Part shown: piece by piece, positions 24,904 to 32,921 of the stretch
Layout of the letters: every line of letters begins with the position of its first letter
How positions within the stretch are numbered: position 1 is the stretch's first letter
Assembly: GCF_003797945.1 (NCBI RefSeq)
Contig: NZ_RKKU01000001.1
Coordinates: 372,001-436,000 of the forward strand
Reading direction: 5' to 3'
DNA: 64,000 nucleotides
From: Pseudomonas neustonica
GTDB taxonomy: Bacteria; Pseudomonadota; Gammaproteobacteria; Pseudomonadales; Pseudomonadaceae
The notes under the pieces: generated by a model
What the model was told of the DNA's origin: nothing
What the model saw: only the letters and a program-made list of their open reading frames with translations
Database searches by the model: none
Program-made: the position numbers and the translations under genes

Positions 24904-26582
24904 GCACAGAGACGAATAAACCGCTGTGGGGCTGCCCGTGGCACGGCGTGATCCGCCGCGAGTTTGTTACGCCGCCACCGGGCATCAGTGGGGATCAATA
25001 TCTATCTTCTCAGCAAACGATGATGCTGCCCAGCGGGGCAGAAATGCCGTGGCCGCAGAGCTCCGATATCTACACATCCAACATTGCGCACCACGGAACC
25101 GTATTTATGCAGCGCCTGCCGGGAGCTGCGCAAAGCACTGAAACGTCTGACGAGCAAGCTGCAGATGGCATGGATTGGCGTAATTACGCGCTTGTGTCTG
25201 GAGGGTTCCAGTCGGAGGTGCACGGCAAGCGCCTGGGTAACCTGGCTTGGTTCTATTGGGACGCGACCATGGGCTGGCCGTGGAAGTTAAATCTCTCGGT
25301 CCGGCGTATCGACTCAATCAATGCGTTCGACTGCGAGACGTATGATCTGACAGTGAGCGCGGACCCATCAGGATTCGTACTCAAACCATGGCCTGGCTTT
25401 GATAAAACGGTTCGGTTGAGCGCCGAGCAAACCGCCGAGTTCAGCCGCGTTGGCTGGCAGAACTCAGGGCTACGCTACTGCATCGTTGATGCGGTAGCAG
25501 ACGGCAGCAAAATAATCATCGGGGTATACAACGCACTTAACCGTAGCCTCCGCGAGCGCTCAGACTCGATGACGGTGAATGATGTCACAGCCCTCGGCTT
25601 CTGGCTGCTTGAGGTCGCCGGCAGCCCGTTTGCAGGCGGCCTTGATTTTGATCTGCAAGCAACAGAGCTCGCAACACGCACTGCATGCTTGGGTAGTGTT
25701 AATTATACGCCGATGCCGACAGGCTCAGTCACGGTCAACGTGTATTCGCCCAACGACCTGCAGGGCTTCAGGATTGATTCGCCTCCCGGCCCTTACCCGG
25801 AGCCTTCAAGCACCCCTTTGCCGATTGTATCAAGGTCATTTTCCACGACCGAAGAAATTGGCGTTGAGACGCGGAGGCTTCTTGGGAAAGTGGTTGGATA
25901 CTGGTTTGACGATCAGGGTGAGCCTGCGCCGGTGGTGATAAATCGCGTGGCTACGCGCGAAAGATCCAGCAGCTACAGCGAGCAGATAGTGGACAACAGT
26001 CTGGTTATGGTGATCGACAGCGAGGGTGCCACCACTTACGAAGGCAGTGCAGATGGGGAAGCGACCCGCACTGTCGTCGAGATCAATATTGATCAGATTG
26101 AGGTTTCTTGGGCTGGCCATGCGCTGGTCGAGCAATGCACGCACACCCGCACAGTCCAATACGACTGGCACTATCAAGCCAAAGATGGCTATTTCCCGCC
26201 ACCCAGTGCGGCAGGTGCATTAACGGTTACTTACACCGTAGAGATGGATAGCCCGGCGGGGCATAGTCAGGAAGGGCCAACAACGCAGCAGCTCGGTAGT
26301 GCCAGTGCGCCAAATGGTCTGCCAGCCGCCGCGAGCGATTCGTCAGCAGCCGCGTACGAATGCAGTCTGGACTCATTTCCAACGCTGATGCGGTGGTGCG
26401 ACAAGGCCTTTGGTGTCGTATGCCGGGCCAACTCGAGCGAGATTGGGGTATCTCGAGTGCTGACCCCTGGTGGCAAAAAAGGCGCGGCGGGCACTCACCC
26501 GGTTACTAATAAGTACGGCGCATATCAGCCGGTTACCGGGGAAGTGCTGATCGCTGAGCGAAACCCCGTTCGGTTTACTTGA
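24900..26582 (+). CDS. Large hypothetical tail protein
   Basis: A 560-residue protein with no recognised domain. It is strand-rich throughout, starts MSTETNKPLWGCPWHGVIRR, and has an aromatic N-terminal half and a C-terminal part with a Ser/Ala-rich segment (NGLPAAASDSSAAAYECSL). It lies between the hub-like gene and the fibre genes, so it is probably part of the tail tip or a side fibre. GC and codon use resemble the neighbouring tail genes. Confidence 0.6.
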   Translation: MSTETNKPLWGCPWHGVIRREFVTPPPGISGDQYLSSQQTMMLPSGAEMPWPQSSDIYTSNIAHHGTVFMQRLPGAAQSTETSDEQAADGMDWRNYALVSGGFQSEVHGKRLGNLAWFYWDATMGWPWKLNLSVRRIDSINAFDCETYDLTVSADPSGFVLKPWPGFDKTVRLSAEQTAEFSRVGWQNSGLRYCIVDAVADGSKIIIGVYNALNRSLRERSDSMTVNDVTALGFWLLEVAGSPFAGGLDFDLQATELATRTACLGSVNYTPMPTGSVTVNVYSPNDLQGFRIDSPPGPYPEPSSTPLPIVSRSFSTTEEIGVETRRLLGKVVGYWFDDQGEPAPVVINRVATRERSSSYSEQIVDNSLVMVIDSEGATTYEGSADGEATRTVVEINIDQIEVSWAGHALVEQCTHTRTVQYDWHYQAKDGYFPPPSAAGALTVTYTVEMDSPAGHSQEGPTTQQLGSASAPNGLPAAASDSSAAAYECSLDSFPTLMRWCDKAFGVVCRANSSEIGVSRVLTPGGKKGAAGTHPVTNKYGAYQPVTGEVLIAERNPVRFT

Positions 26583-26591
26583 GGACTCCAA

Positions 26592-27269
26592 ATGCAATTT
26601 TTGAATAACTGGCTCAGGCCGATAGCCCTGGCAGCGGGCGAGGCGAGCGCTTCACTTGACCTGCCTGACGGGCAATACATGTTAACGCTGGCTGATAGCG
26701 AGACCAGCGCTACGCGGTGGGAGGTTGTGACCGCTGATGTCGTCGGGGGGGCTGCCGTGCTGCAACGGGGTCAAGATGGCACGGATGATTCAAGCTGGGA
26801 ATCTGGCAGCGTCATTTATTGCACGATGACAGCAGGGATCCTTCAGACGTTGTTTAGTCGCATTGATTCTTTGGAGTCGCGTGTTGGCGAACTTGAAGCA
26901 ATTGCCGCTGGGCGCCTGACGATTGAAATCGTGTCCGAGGTCGTTCCTTTTGATCAGACCTTGAGCGGGTGGCTTGATGGCGCTGCCGGCTCTTTGGTGT
27001 CAGCTCCGACCGAGCTTGGCGGTGTTGCTGTGTCGTTTTCTGCGACTGCGGTTCAGCTCTCTGATGGGTTGATTGCGATTATGATTCAGGGCACTGCGAA
27101 CGCGGATATTTCTGGCCTAGCATTCACGCTTGATGCGCCAGGGTTCGCGGGGGTTTCGGTCACTGTAGAGCAAGCGCCAGGAGAGGCCGCGTTCGGCATT
27201 ATGGCGGCTCCGGTGGCTGGTCAGCTTTGGCCAGACGGCCCGGTCACAGTAACCCTCACACCCAGCTAA
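26592..27269 (+). CDS. Tail fibre-associated protein
   Basis: A 225-residue protein with an N-terminal module common in phage tail-tip proteins (FLNNWLRPIALAAGE, LPDGQYMLTLADS, RGQDGTDDSSWESGSVIYC). A short coiled segment follows (LFSRIDSLESRVGELEAI), then a C-terminal strand-rich, Ig-like domain (about 125-225). GAGGACT precedes the ATG. The coil suggests trimerisation. It probably links the fibre to the tail tip. Confidence 0.65.
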   Translation: MQFLNNWLRPIALAAGEASASLDLPDGQYMLTLADSETSATRWEVVTADVVGGAAVLQRGQDGTDDSSWESGSVIYCTMTAGILQTLFSRIDSLESRVGELEAIAAGRLTIEIVSEVVPFDQTLSGWLDGAAGSLVSAPTELGGVAVSFSATAVQLSDGLIAIMIQGTANADISGLAFTLDAPGFAGVSVTVEQAPGEAAFGIMAAPVAGQLWPDGPVTVTLTPS

Positions 27270-27345
27270 CCCATGCTTTGAGACTTAAACGCCCTTAGCG
27301 CTTCCCTGATTTAACCCATCAATACCCTACTGGAGATAGCCGCCA

Positions 27346-29778
27346 ATGCAGCCGGCCCGTCTAGATCTGCGCGTCAATAAAGGCGCAACCTTCCGCGCAC
27401 TGCTGCGCGTTATGCAGCCCAGCCTGATTTATAAAGCGATCACTGCCATTGCGGCCACGGCCCCGGTGCGGCTCACTGTGGCGCACGAACTGCCGACTGA
27501 CTGGCCGGTGTGGGTAGAGCAGGCCCAGCAGCTGCAAGCGCTTAACCGCGCCCCGCTGCGCACAACCCCGCACATGGCCAGCGTTATCGATGCCAGCACG
27601 CTGGAAATCAACACCATCAACGCTGCGGGCACTAACGCCAAAGGCGGCCAACTTATCTACCAAGCGCCGCTTGATCTAACCGGCGCGACCGCTGTTCTGC
27701 AGCTGCTGGAAGAGGGCGCAGACGCTGGCACGCTGCCCGTTACCGTTAACGCTAGTGGCTGGGTGGGTGTTGACCTGACAGCCGCAGAAACAGCTGCGCT
27801 CGGCTTGGCCGCTCGTGACTACGTGCTAGACATCACCCTCGGCAGCGGCGAAGTCCTGCGCGCCTTTGCGGGCACGGTTGCCGTAGAGCTAGCAGGGGCA
27901 AGCGCCGGGCAGTTATGCAGCGGCTATGCAGTGATTGGCGGTGATCGCGGCCCGGCAGGACCTACCATCGCTAGCGCAACGGTAAACGCAAGCGGCCACC
28001 TGATCATCACCCTGGAAGACGGCACTGAGATAGACGCCGGCTACATCGGGGGTGGTGGCGGCAGCGGTGGGGCATGGGGCGCTATTGCTGGCGACATTAC
28101 CGCCCAGCTCGATCTGATGGAGCGGCTTGGGCTAAAGGTCAATCAGGACACCTACAACGCCTTTGTGGTGGCCACCAGCGATGCCCTTGCTGATCGGTAC
28201 ACCAAGGCCGAATCTGACGCCCGATATGATGCAACTGGCACCGCCAGCGGCGCGGTGGGCGCGCACGAAGCGGCACCCGACCCGCACCCGCAGTACACGA
28301 CCGCAGCCGAAGCTACCGCCAGTGCGCCGGTGCAGAGCGTGCAGGGCCGGCAGGGCGCCGTAGTCATCACGACCACTGACCTCAATCTGCAGAACGTCGA
28401 CAACACCTCGGATGACGACAAACCAATCAGCACGGCACTTGCCGCAGCGCTCGACGCCAAAGAAGACGCCGTGCAGGACAACCTGTCCGCATCAGTTCCG
28501 CCGACTGTGGATAACGACGAGACCGAGGGCTATGCACCGCGCAGCCGCTGGTTCGATATCTTGGCAAGGGAGTCCTACCTGTGCCTGAGTGCAGCAACAG
28601 GGGCTGCGGTATGGGTGCAGACCAGCCTTACGCTGGATGAGTTGGGTTCCGCTGCATTACAAGATGTTAGTGCTTTTGCTACTTCTGCCGACTTGGATGC
28701 TGTAGAAGGACAAGCACAGGGATATACGGATGCTCTGAGGGACGATCTGCAAGACTCGTCAAACCCCGCCAAGGGGGCGGCGATTGTGGGGCTGTTGGGA
28801 ACAAACGTAGGCAACTACCTGAGCCAGCTATTGGACAGCAAGCAGGTCCGAATTGCCGCAGGCGCTCTGCGTAATCCCGGAACTGGATGGGAGTTTATAC
28901 AGGATTCGGAGCACGATCCAATTAACGCTGTTTCGGTAACAGTGGATGACAGTGTAAACCTGCGCGTGTCCTTCAAAGGCACAAATGCAAAAGTCATAGC
29001 AGGCATAGCAGTGCCTGACGAGGCATACGCTCGACACGGGCTGACTGTCGGGTGCAGTGTTGGCGTCGGCAGCATGGATATAAGAGCATTCATGCCGCTT
29101 GAGTTTTCCCTTGCAACAAACGGCACAAGCGCGCCTGTTGTCACTGCGCGAAAAGAGATCGCAAATTTAATTTCAGCCTCAAGACAGGGCTTCTCCATTC
29201 GGGTCAACCATCCGGCTGTAAAAGATGGCGGACCGCTAGTTCAGCCCTATGTCGGAGCGCCTGCGGTGTTTGCCGACTCCGTTACTGATACGACCTTCAA
29301 TTTAGCTCAGTCGCTTCCGGCATCGCCTAAATACTATCGCATCAGGTATGTCAGCGGCGCGTGGCAGTTATCCACTAACGATACAGGAGCAACGCTAGAC
29401 TCTAGTGCTTTTTCAAGTAACGGCAACCTTGTTGTCACGCTGGGCACCGCTATTACTTTAGGTGAAGAGTTCTTTCAGTCCGTTTCAGACAGGTATACAT
29501 CTAACTGCAAGATAATTACGCCCGGCCTGAATAGCTTCACAGTAAGATTCTATGACGCAACCGGAGCTGTGCGAACTACTGCTACCGATTCCACGATGGA
29601 GAGCTATATACAGTACGGACCACCAGTCGCCGCCTTTAATTCAAGCACAACTCTCCCGGCGGGAACGTACAAGATACGACGGGGGCCAGTACCCATAGAC
29701 TGGTCCGCTCTGACAAGCCCAGATAGTTACGGAGCAAATGCAAATATATGGTTTTTTGCGATTGTCGAGTACGAATAG
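27346..29778 (+). CDS. Tail fibre / receptor-binding protein
   Basis: An 810-residue protein. The N-terminal part (about 1-230) is strand-rich with a G-rich hinge (IGGGGGSGGAWG). The middle carries the well-known fibre motif VQSVQGRQGAVVITTTDLNL plus VDNTSDDDKPIS and a coiled segment (about 430-470). The C-terminal half (about 480-810) has no recognised domain and visibly different base usage, more AT-rich with codons such as ATA and AGA, which suggests exchange of the receptor-binding region. This protein should set host range. Confidence 0.8.
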   Translation: MQPARLDLRVNKGATFRALLRVMQPSLIYKAITAIAATAPVRLTVAHELPTDWPVWVEQAQQLQALNRAPLRTTPHMASVIDASTLEINTINAAGTNAKGGQLIYQAPLDLTGATAVLQLLEEGADAGTLPVTVNASGWVGVDLTAAETAALGLAARDYVLDITLGSGEVLRAFAGTVAVELAGASAGQLCSGYAVIGGDRGPAGPTIASATVNASGHLIITLEDGTEIDAGYIGGGGGSGGAWGAIAGDITAQLDLMERLGLKVNQDTYNAFVVATSDALADRYTKAESDARYDATGTASGAVGAHEAAPDPHPQYTTAAEATASAPVQSVQGRQGAVVITTTDLNLQNVDNTSDDDKPISTALAAALDAKEDAVQDNLSASVPPTVDNDETEGYAPRSRWFDILARESYLCLSAATGAAVWVQTSLTLDELGSAALQDVSAFATSADLDAVEGQAQGYTDALRDDLQDSSNPAKGAAIVGLLGTNVGNYLSQLLDSKQVRIAAGALRNPGTGWEFIQDSEHDPINAVSVTVDDSVNLRVSFKGTNAKVIAGIAVPDEAYARHGLTVGCSVGVGSMDIRAFMPLEFSLATNGTSAPVVTARKEIANLISASRQGFSIRVNHPAVKDGGPLVQPYVGAPAVFADSVTDTTFNLAQSLPASPKYYRIRYVSGAWQLSTNDTGATLDSSAFSSNGNLVVTLGTAITLGEEFFQSVSDRYTSNCKIITPGLNSFTVRFYDATGAVRTTATDSTMESYIQYGPPVAAFNSSTTLPAGTYKIRRGPVPIDWSALTSPDSYGANANIWFFAIVEYE

Positions 29779-29837
29779 CTTCTCTGCCCGCCGCTTGTAT
29801 CATCCCCGCACGATCAAAAATGCTGCCCATTTCACAC

Positions 29838-29857
29838 ACCGCTTAGGCGGTTTTTTT
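29838..29857 (+). terminator. Terminator between tail fibre and endolysin
   Basis: ACCGC (29838-29842), loop TTAG, GCGGT (29847-29851), then a run of T. It lies 16 bases before the endolysin start, so lysis genes need read-through or their own promoter. Confidence 0.75.
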
Positions 29858-29872
29858 GTGCCTGGAGTTTAT

Positions 29873-30301
29873 ATGCAGATATCCCCGAAAGGTCTGGAGC
29901 TGATCAAGTCTCACGAGAGCCTGCAGCTTGATGCGTACTTGTGCCCCGCGAAGGTCTGGACGATTGGCTATGGCCATACCGGCGACGTGGTTCGTGGTCA
30001 GCGGATTACCGAGGCAGGGGCCGACAAGCTGCTGCTGAATGATCTGCAGCGCTTTGAGAAGGCCGTGAATGCTGTCCTTGTGCCGCTGGATCAAGACCAG
30101 TACGACGCCCTGGTGTCGTTCGCGTTCAATGTGGGGGTGGGCGCTTTCAATTCATCCACTCTGCTGCGCCTGCTCAATCATGGCGACTATGCGGGCGCGG
30201 CCGGTCAGTTCAAGCGCTGGAATAAGGGTGGCGGCAAAGTGCTGCCGGGGCTTGTGCGGCGCCGCGAGGAAGAGCGAGCGCTGTTCGAGGGCGAGTCATG
30301 A
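29873..30301 (+). CDS. Endolysin, GH24 lysozyme
   Basis: Starting at ATG 29873, close to a GGAG, the 142-residue protein is a T4/P22-type lysozyme. The catalytic pattern is E15 in SHESLQL, C24 in place of the usual Asp, and T30 in VWTIGYGHT, with the spacing 9 and 6 seen in T4 (E11-D20-T26). The later SFAFNVGVGAF and a C-terminal GLVRRREEERALF motif are typical. No N-terminal signal or SAR segment is seen, so it depends on a holin for release. It overlaps Rz by 4 bases. Confidence 0.92.
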   Translation: MQISPKGLELIKSHESLQLDAYLCPAKVWTIGYGHTGDVVRGQRITEAGADKLLLNDLQRFEKAVNAVLVPLDQDQYDALVSFAFNVGVGAFNSSTLLRLLNHGDYAGAAGQFKRWNKGGGKVLPGLVRRREEERALFEGES

Positions 30302-30831
30302 TTGCTAAGTACAAGCTGCTGCTGCAGGGCGGCGCCCTTGTCGTGCTGGTGCTGCTGGGGTTTGGAGTTGGGTGGAGCTGGCAGGGCGCGCTGGGTGAAT
30401 CTGCGCTGGACAAGGCCAACAAGGCGCACTCTGACACGCTGGGGGAGATAGCAAGGGCAGGGCAGCGGCAACTGCAGGATCAGCAGGCGCTATTGATAGC
30501 CGAGCGCGAGCGAATGCAGGCGCTGGATACGAAACACAACGGGGAACTGGAAGATGCGAAACAAGAAAACGAGAGGCTTGAGCGCCTCTATTCTGGTGCT
30601 GATGATGAGCGTAAGCGGCTGCGCATCGCAGTCAAAGTTGCCCGCGCCGACGCTGTCGTGTCCGAAACCACAGGCGGCAGCAGCATGGGCGATGTCGCCG
30701 CCCTCGAACTCAGTCCAGAAGCTGGACGCGCTGTTTGGGATATCAGAAAAGGAATGATCGAGGACCAGGCGAAGCTGCGGTACTTTCAGGAGCTGGAGCG
30801 CGAGCGGCAACGTCAGTCGAACGGGCAGTAA
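30298..30831 (+). CDS. Rz-type inner-membrane spanin
   Basis: A 177-residue protein with one N-terminal membrane anchor (LLLQGGALVVLVLLGFGVGW, about 7-27) followed by a long charged periplasmic coiled coil (DQQALLIAERERMQALDTKH and beyond). This is the layout of the inner-membrane spanin Rz. The Rz1 lipoprotein is nested in its coding region in another frame. Together they disrupt the outer membrane at the end of the lytic cycle. Confidence 0.85.
   Translation: MIAKYKLLLQGGALVVLVLLGFGVGWSWQGALGESALDKANKAHSDTLGEIARAGQRQLQDQQALLIAERERMQALDTKHNGELEDAKQENERLERLYSGADDERKRLRIAVKVARADAVVSETTGGSSMGDVAALELSPEAGRAVWDIRKGMIEDQAKLRYFQELERERQRQSNGQ
30554..30757 (+). CDS. Rz1 outer-membrane spanin lipoprotein (nested in Rz)
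   Basis: A 67-residue reading frame in the +1 frame inside Rz. It begins MRNKKTRGLSASILVLMM and has a lipobox ending VSGC (Cys23), followed by a short Pro-containing region (KLPAPTLSCPKPQ). Signal, lipobox, small size and nesting are the hallmarks of Rz1. It would be anchored to the outer membrane and pair with Rz. Confidence 0.82.
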   Translation: MRNKKTRGLSASILVLMMSVSGCASQSKLPAPTLSCPKPQAAAAWAMSPPSNSVQKLDALFGISEKE

Positions 30832-30841
30832 ATTACCTCGT

Positions 30842-30869
30842 GGGGGAATTTTGGTGCTTTCATTCCCCC
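30842..30869. other. Hairpin after the lysis genes
   Basis: GGGGGAAT (30842-30849) and ATTCCCCC (30862-30869) form a perfect 8-base inverted repeat with a 12-base loop, just after the Rz stop. No T-run follows, so it may be an RNA-processing or protecting stem. The rest of 30870-31067 holds only the tRNA-like fragment and a GC-rich hairpin at about 31036-31060. Confidence 0.4.
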
Positions 30870-30936
30870 TAGCATCCCCTAATCACGCTATAGCGGCATC
30901 AATGAAACGGCTATATATGGGCGTTATAAGGAATCG

Positions 30937-30981
30937 GGAGTCCGTGCCAGAGCGGTCGAAAACGGATTCGAAATCCGTCCC
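30937..30981 (+). pseudogene. tRNA-Ser(CGA)-like fragment
   Basis: The segment begins GGAGTCCGTGCCAGAGCGG and runs into a perfect anticodon arm, ACGGA-TTCGAAA-TCCGT, that would present anticodon CGA (serine). The following sequence has no recognisable variable arm, T-arm or pairing acceptor end, and the D-stem lacks its 3' half. It looks like the 5' half of a tRNA-Ser left by an earlier recombination event. It should not be functional. Confidence 0.45.
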
Positions 30982-31067
30982 TTTGAGATTGCTTTGTGTT
31001 TAGCCGGAACGGCGGTAGGGTAGGCACTTCAAATGCGGCCTGACGGTTTCCCGCCAGGCCGGGCCGA

Positions 31068-31160
31068 TTACATCTGGCCGTTATTGATCAGTGCTGTAAT
31101 CAAACGCACTACGTCGCGGGCGAGCTTTATCAGCTCTACCAATCCTTTCCTTTTGGTCAT
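31068..31160 (-). CDS. Possible 30-residue amphipathic peptide
   Basis: From ATG 31160 with GAGG 8 bases upstream, a 30-residue reading frame encodes MTKRKGLVELIKLARDVVRL plus ITALINNGQM. The peptide alternates hydrophobic and charged residues as an amphipathic helix. A longer in-frame form starts upstream at 31289 but lacks an evident ribosome binding site. A strong GC-rich hairpin lies just past its stop. It could be a toxin-like or regulatory small protein beside the integrase, or chance. Confidence 0.3.
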   Translation of the reverse strand: MTKRKGLVELIKLARDVVRLITALINNGQM

Positions 31161-31318
31161 TTTAAATGCCTCAGTTAAGGTGGATCTTCCGCGCCCTGAT
31201 TCGGTTTTGCCAGACGGCCGGTCGTTGACAAGCTCGTACTGGCGGGCCATCATCGGCATTGCTAACTGCCTGGGCACGTCCCAGCACAAACGCAGATGAC
31301 ATTTGCCGTGTCACTGCT

Positions 31319-31359
31319 AAGCCCCGGTCCCTGGTATTAATAGGTGTCGGGGTTTTTTT
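31319..31359 (+). terminator. Terminator ending the late operon
   Basis: AAGCCCCG (31319-31326) pairs with CGGGGTTT (31348-31355), with a small inner CCT/AGG stem, and seven T follow the G-run. It would stop rightward late transcripts before they run antisense into the integrase. The 31161-31495 gap holds nothing else I can support. Confidence 0.65.
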
Positions 31360-31495
31360 ATGCCTCGGACACAAGATAGTGTGTGTTTTGCAGGAGGGCA
31401 ATAGCTTTATGGCAGATTGGCCCCTTTCTTGCATTGTGTATGTCATCAAACCCTTGCGTAGCGCGAGGTTGCCGCTTGTCGGTTTTTTGGTGGAC

Positions 31496-32752
31496 TCACG
31501 CTAAACCCTGTTCGCGAACCACTCTGGCCTTGAGTGCCGTCTTTGTTTCAGCGTCCGCACCGGACTCCAAGGCATCCAGATAATCGCTATACCACTGCAT
31601 CATCACGCGGCGGCCGTCGAGATAGGCGGCCTTGTCGTACACCCCTCGCAATCCGACCTTCTTGTGGGCAAGCTGCATTTCCGACCAGGCATCAGGCCAG
31701 CCATGCTCTGACAGAATCGTCTTGCATGTATGCCGCGAGCCGTGGCCGGTCATCCTCCGCTTGTATCCAGCTTGGGCGAATACCTTATTGATCGTGGCGT
31801 CAGACATGACCTGCGACTTCAATCCTTCAGATGGGAACAGGAAGCGTGACCTACCGGTGTGACGCTGCAGTTCCAGTAGATCAGCTATCACTTGATCAGG
31901 CAGTGGCACTAGGTGGTCGCGGCTCATCTTCATTTTGATAGCAGGCACGGCCCACAGCTTCGCCTCTAAATCGAACTCAGACCATTCAGCCGAACGCACC
32001 ATGCCGGGTCTTGATGCCGTGCGCAGCACCATCCAGGCTGCTACCTTCGCCATAATCTTGCTGGGAGATTCGCGGAGCGCCTGCATGAACTCAGGCAGTT
32101 CTGATTCCATTAGGTGCGGGTATTGCTCAACAGCGGGCGCTTTCTCGGCAATGTCGATCAGGTTACTGGCCGGGTTGTTCTCGCAAAGCCCGCGAGCGAT
32201 CGCCATACCAAATATCTGATTCAGCCAAGACCTGGCCTTCTCTGATGTGTTGTGTGCACCGCGATCTTCAATAGAGCGCTGCAGTTCAGCACACTGGCGA
32301 CGGGTTACTTTATCGATTGGCGTGGCGCCAAGAGCGGGTAGGATGTCGTTATCCAGTGCATAGCGCATGCTCTTCATCGTTTTGATAGCGCGCCCATCGC
32401 GTGCCTTCTTCTCATACCAGGCTTCAGCCACCTCTCGAAATGAAGGTGCGGCTGGCGCGACTTGCTTCGGGGCGGCTGGGTCAATGCCACGATCAAGCAT
32501 ATCTGAGAAGGTGAGGGCCTTAGCTCTGGCACCCTTGGCACTTACGTCCGGATAGGTTCCAAGACCAAGCCACGACCACTTGCCGCTGGCAGGTTTCTTG
32601 TAACGCCACTCCCACCGCTTACGTCCAGACTGGTTAACGACGAAATAAATTCGGTCAATTCCGTAGCTTTCGCGGTATTCCTTTGCCTCTGGCTCAAGAG
32701 AGGCCAGCACGGTATCGGCCAGCGGCCGGCGCTTTATATCCTGTCTTTTCAT
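31496..32752 (-). CDS. int: P4-type integrase (tyrosine recombinase)
   Basis: Start ATG 32752 (MKRQDIKRRPLADTVLASLE) is preferred over a longer in-frame form beginning at 32803, because P4-type integrases usually begin here. The 418-residue product has an N-terminal DUF4102 arm-binding domain (about 5-85), a SAM-like core-binding domain (about 105-190) and a catalytic domain with R248 in SRPGM, HGSRHT, LAH and the nucleophile Y372 in GVYDKAAYL. It lies at the prophage end facing the tRNA-Gly and carries the expected arm-site repeats upstream. It should catalyse integration into, and excision from, the tRNA. Confidence 0.93.
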   Translation of the reverse strand: MKRQDIKRRPLADTVLASLEPEAKEYRESYGIDRIYFVVNQSGRKRWEWRYKKPASGKWSWLGLGTYPDVSAKGARAKALTFSDMLDRGIDPAAPKQVAPAAPSFREVAEAWYEKKARDGRAIKTMKSMRYALDNDILPALGATPIDKVTRRQCAELQRSIEDRGAHNTSEKARSWLNQIFGMAIARGLCENNPASNLIDIAEKAPAVEQYPHLMESELPEFMQALRESPSKIMAKVAAWMVLRTASRPGMVRSAEWSEFDLEAKLWAVPAIKMKMSRDHLVPLPDQVIADLLELQRHTGRSRFLFPSEGLKSQVMSDATINKVFAQAGYKRRMTGHGSRHTCKTILSEHGWPDAWSEMQLAHKKVGLRGVYDKAAYLDGRRVMMQWYSDYLDALESGADAETKTALKARVVREQGLA

Positions 32753-32803
32753 GGTTTTCTTGTATGGTGGAAGCCCTGAGAATCGAACCATACACGAGGC
32801 CAT

Positions 32804-32898
32804 ACAGGGCGGGCAATCGTGACAGGGGGCAACAGGGCATAACAGGGAGCAACGAAACCCGCGCTGGTCGGGCGTTTGAAGGCTTACAGGGAGTAATC
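32804..32898. repeat. Integrase arm-type sites: periodic ACAGGG repeats
   Basis: ACAGGG starts at 32804, 32822, 32832, 32842 and 32886, in contexts like ACAGGGnGCAAC. Three copies are spaced exactly 10 bases apart, one helical turn, so bound protein would lie on one face of the DNA. The position between integrase and tRNA fits arm-type binding sites of P4-like integrases. Confidence 0.55.
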
Positions 32899-32921
32899 AG
32901 GGTGATGCAGAAATAATAGAA

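Noticed and set aside
27346-29778. Possible diversity-generating retroelement acting on the tail fibre
   Set aside because: No reverse transcriptase gene or template repeat was seen in the window.
30860-31070. A complete tRNA-Ser gene
   Set aside because: Only the 5' half and anticodon arm are present; a TTCAAAT downstream has no flanking T-stem and no acceptor end pairs.
31171-31449. 92-codon minus-strand frame between the peptide and the integrase
   Set aside because: It runs through the late terminator hairpin, has no ribosome binding site and no coherent protein pattern.
32804-32898. A CRISPR array, suggested by short repeats
   Set aside because: Repeat units are only 6-12 bases with no spacer-length gaps and lie beside an integrase, so arm-type sites explain them better. 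No CRISPR array was seen elsewhere.
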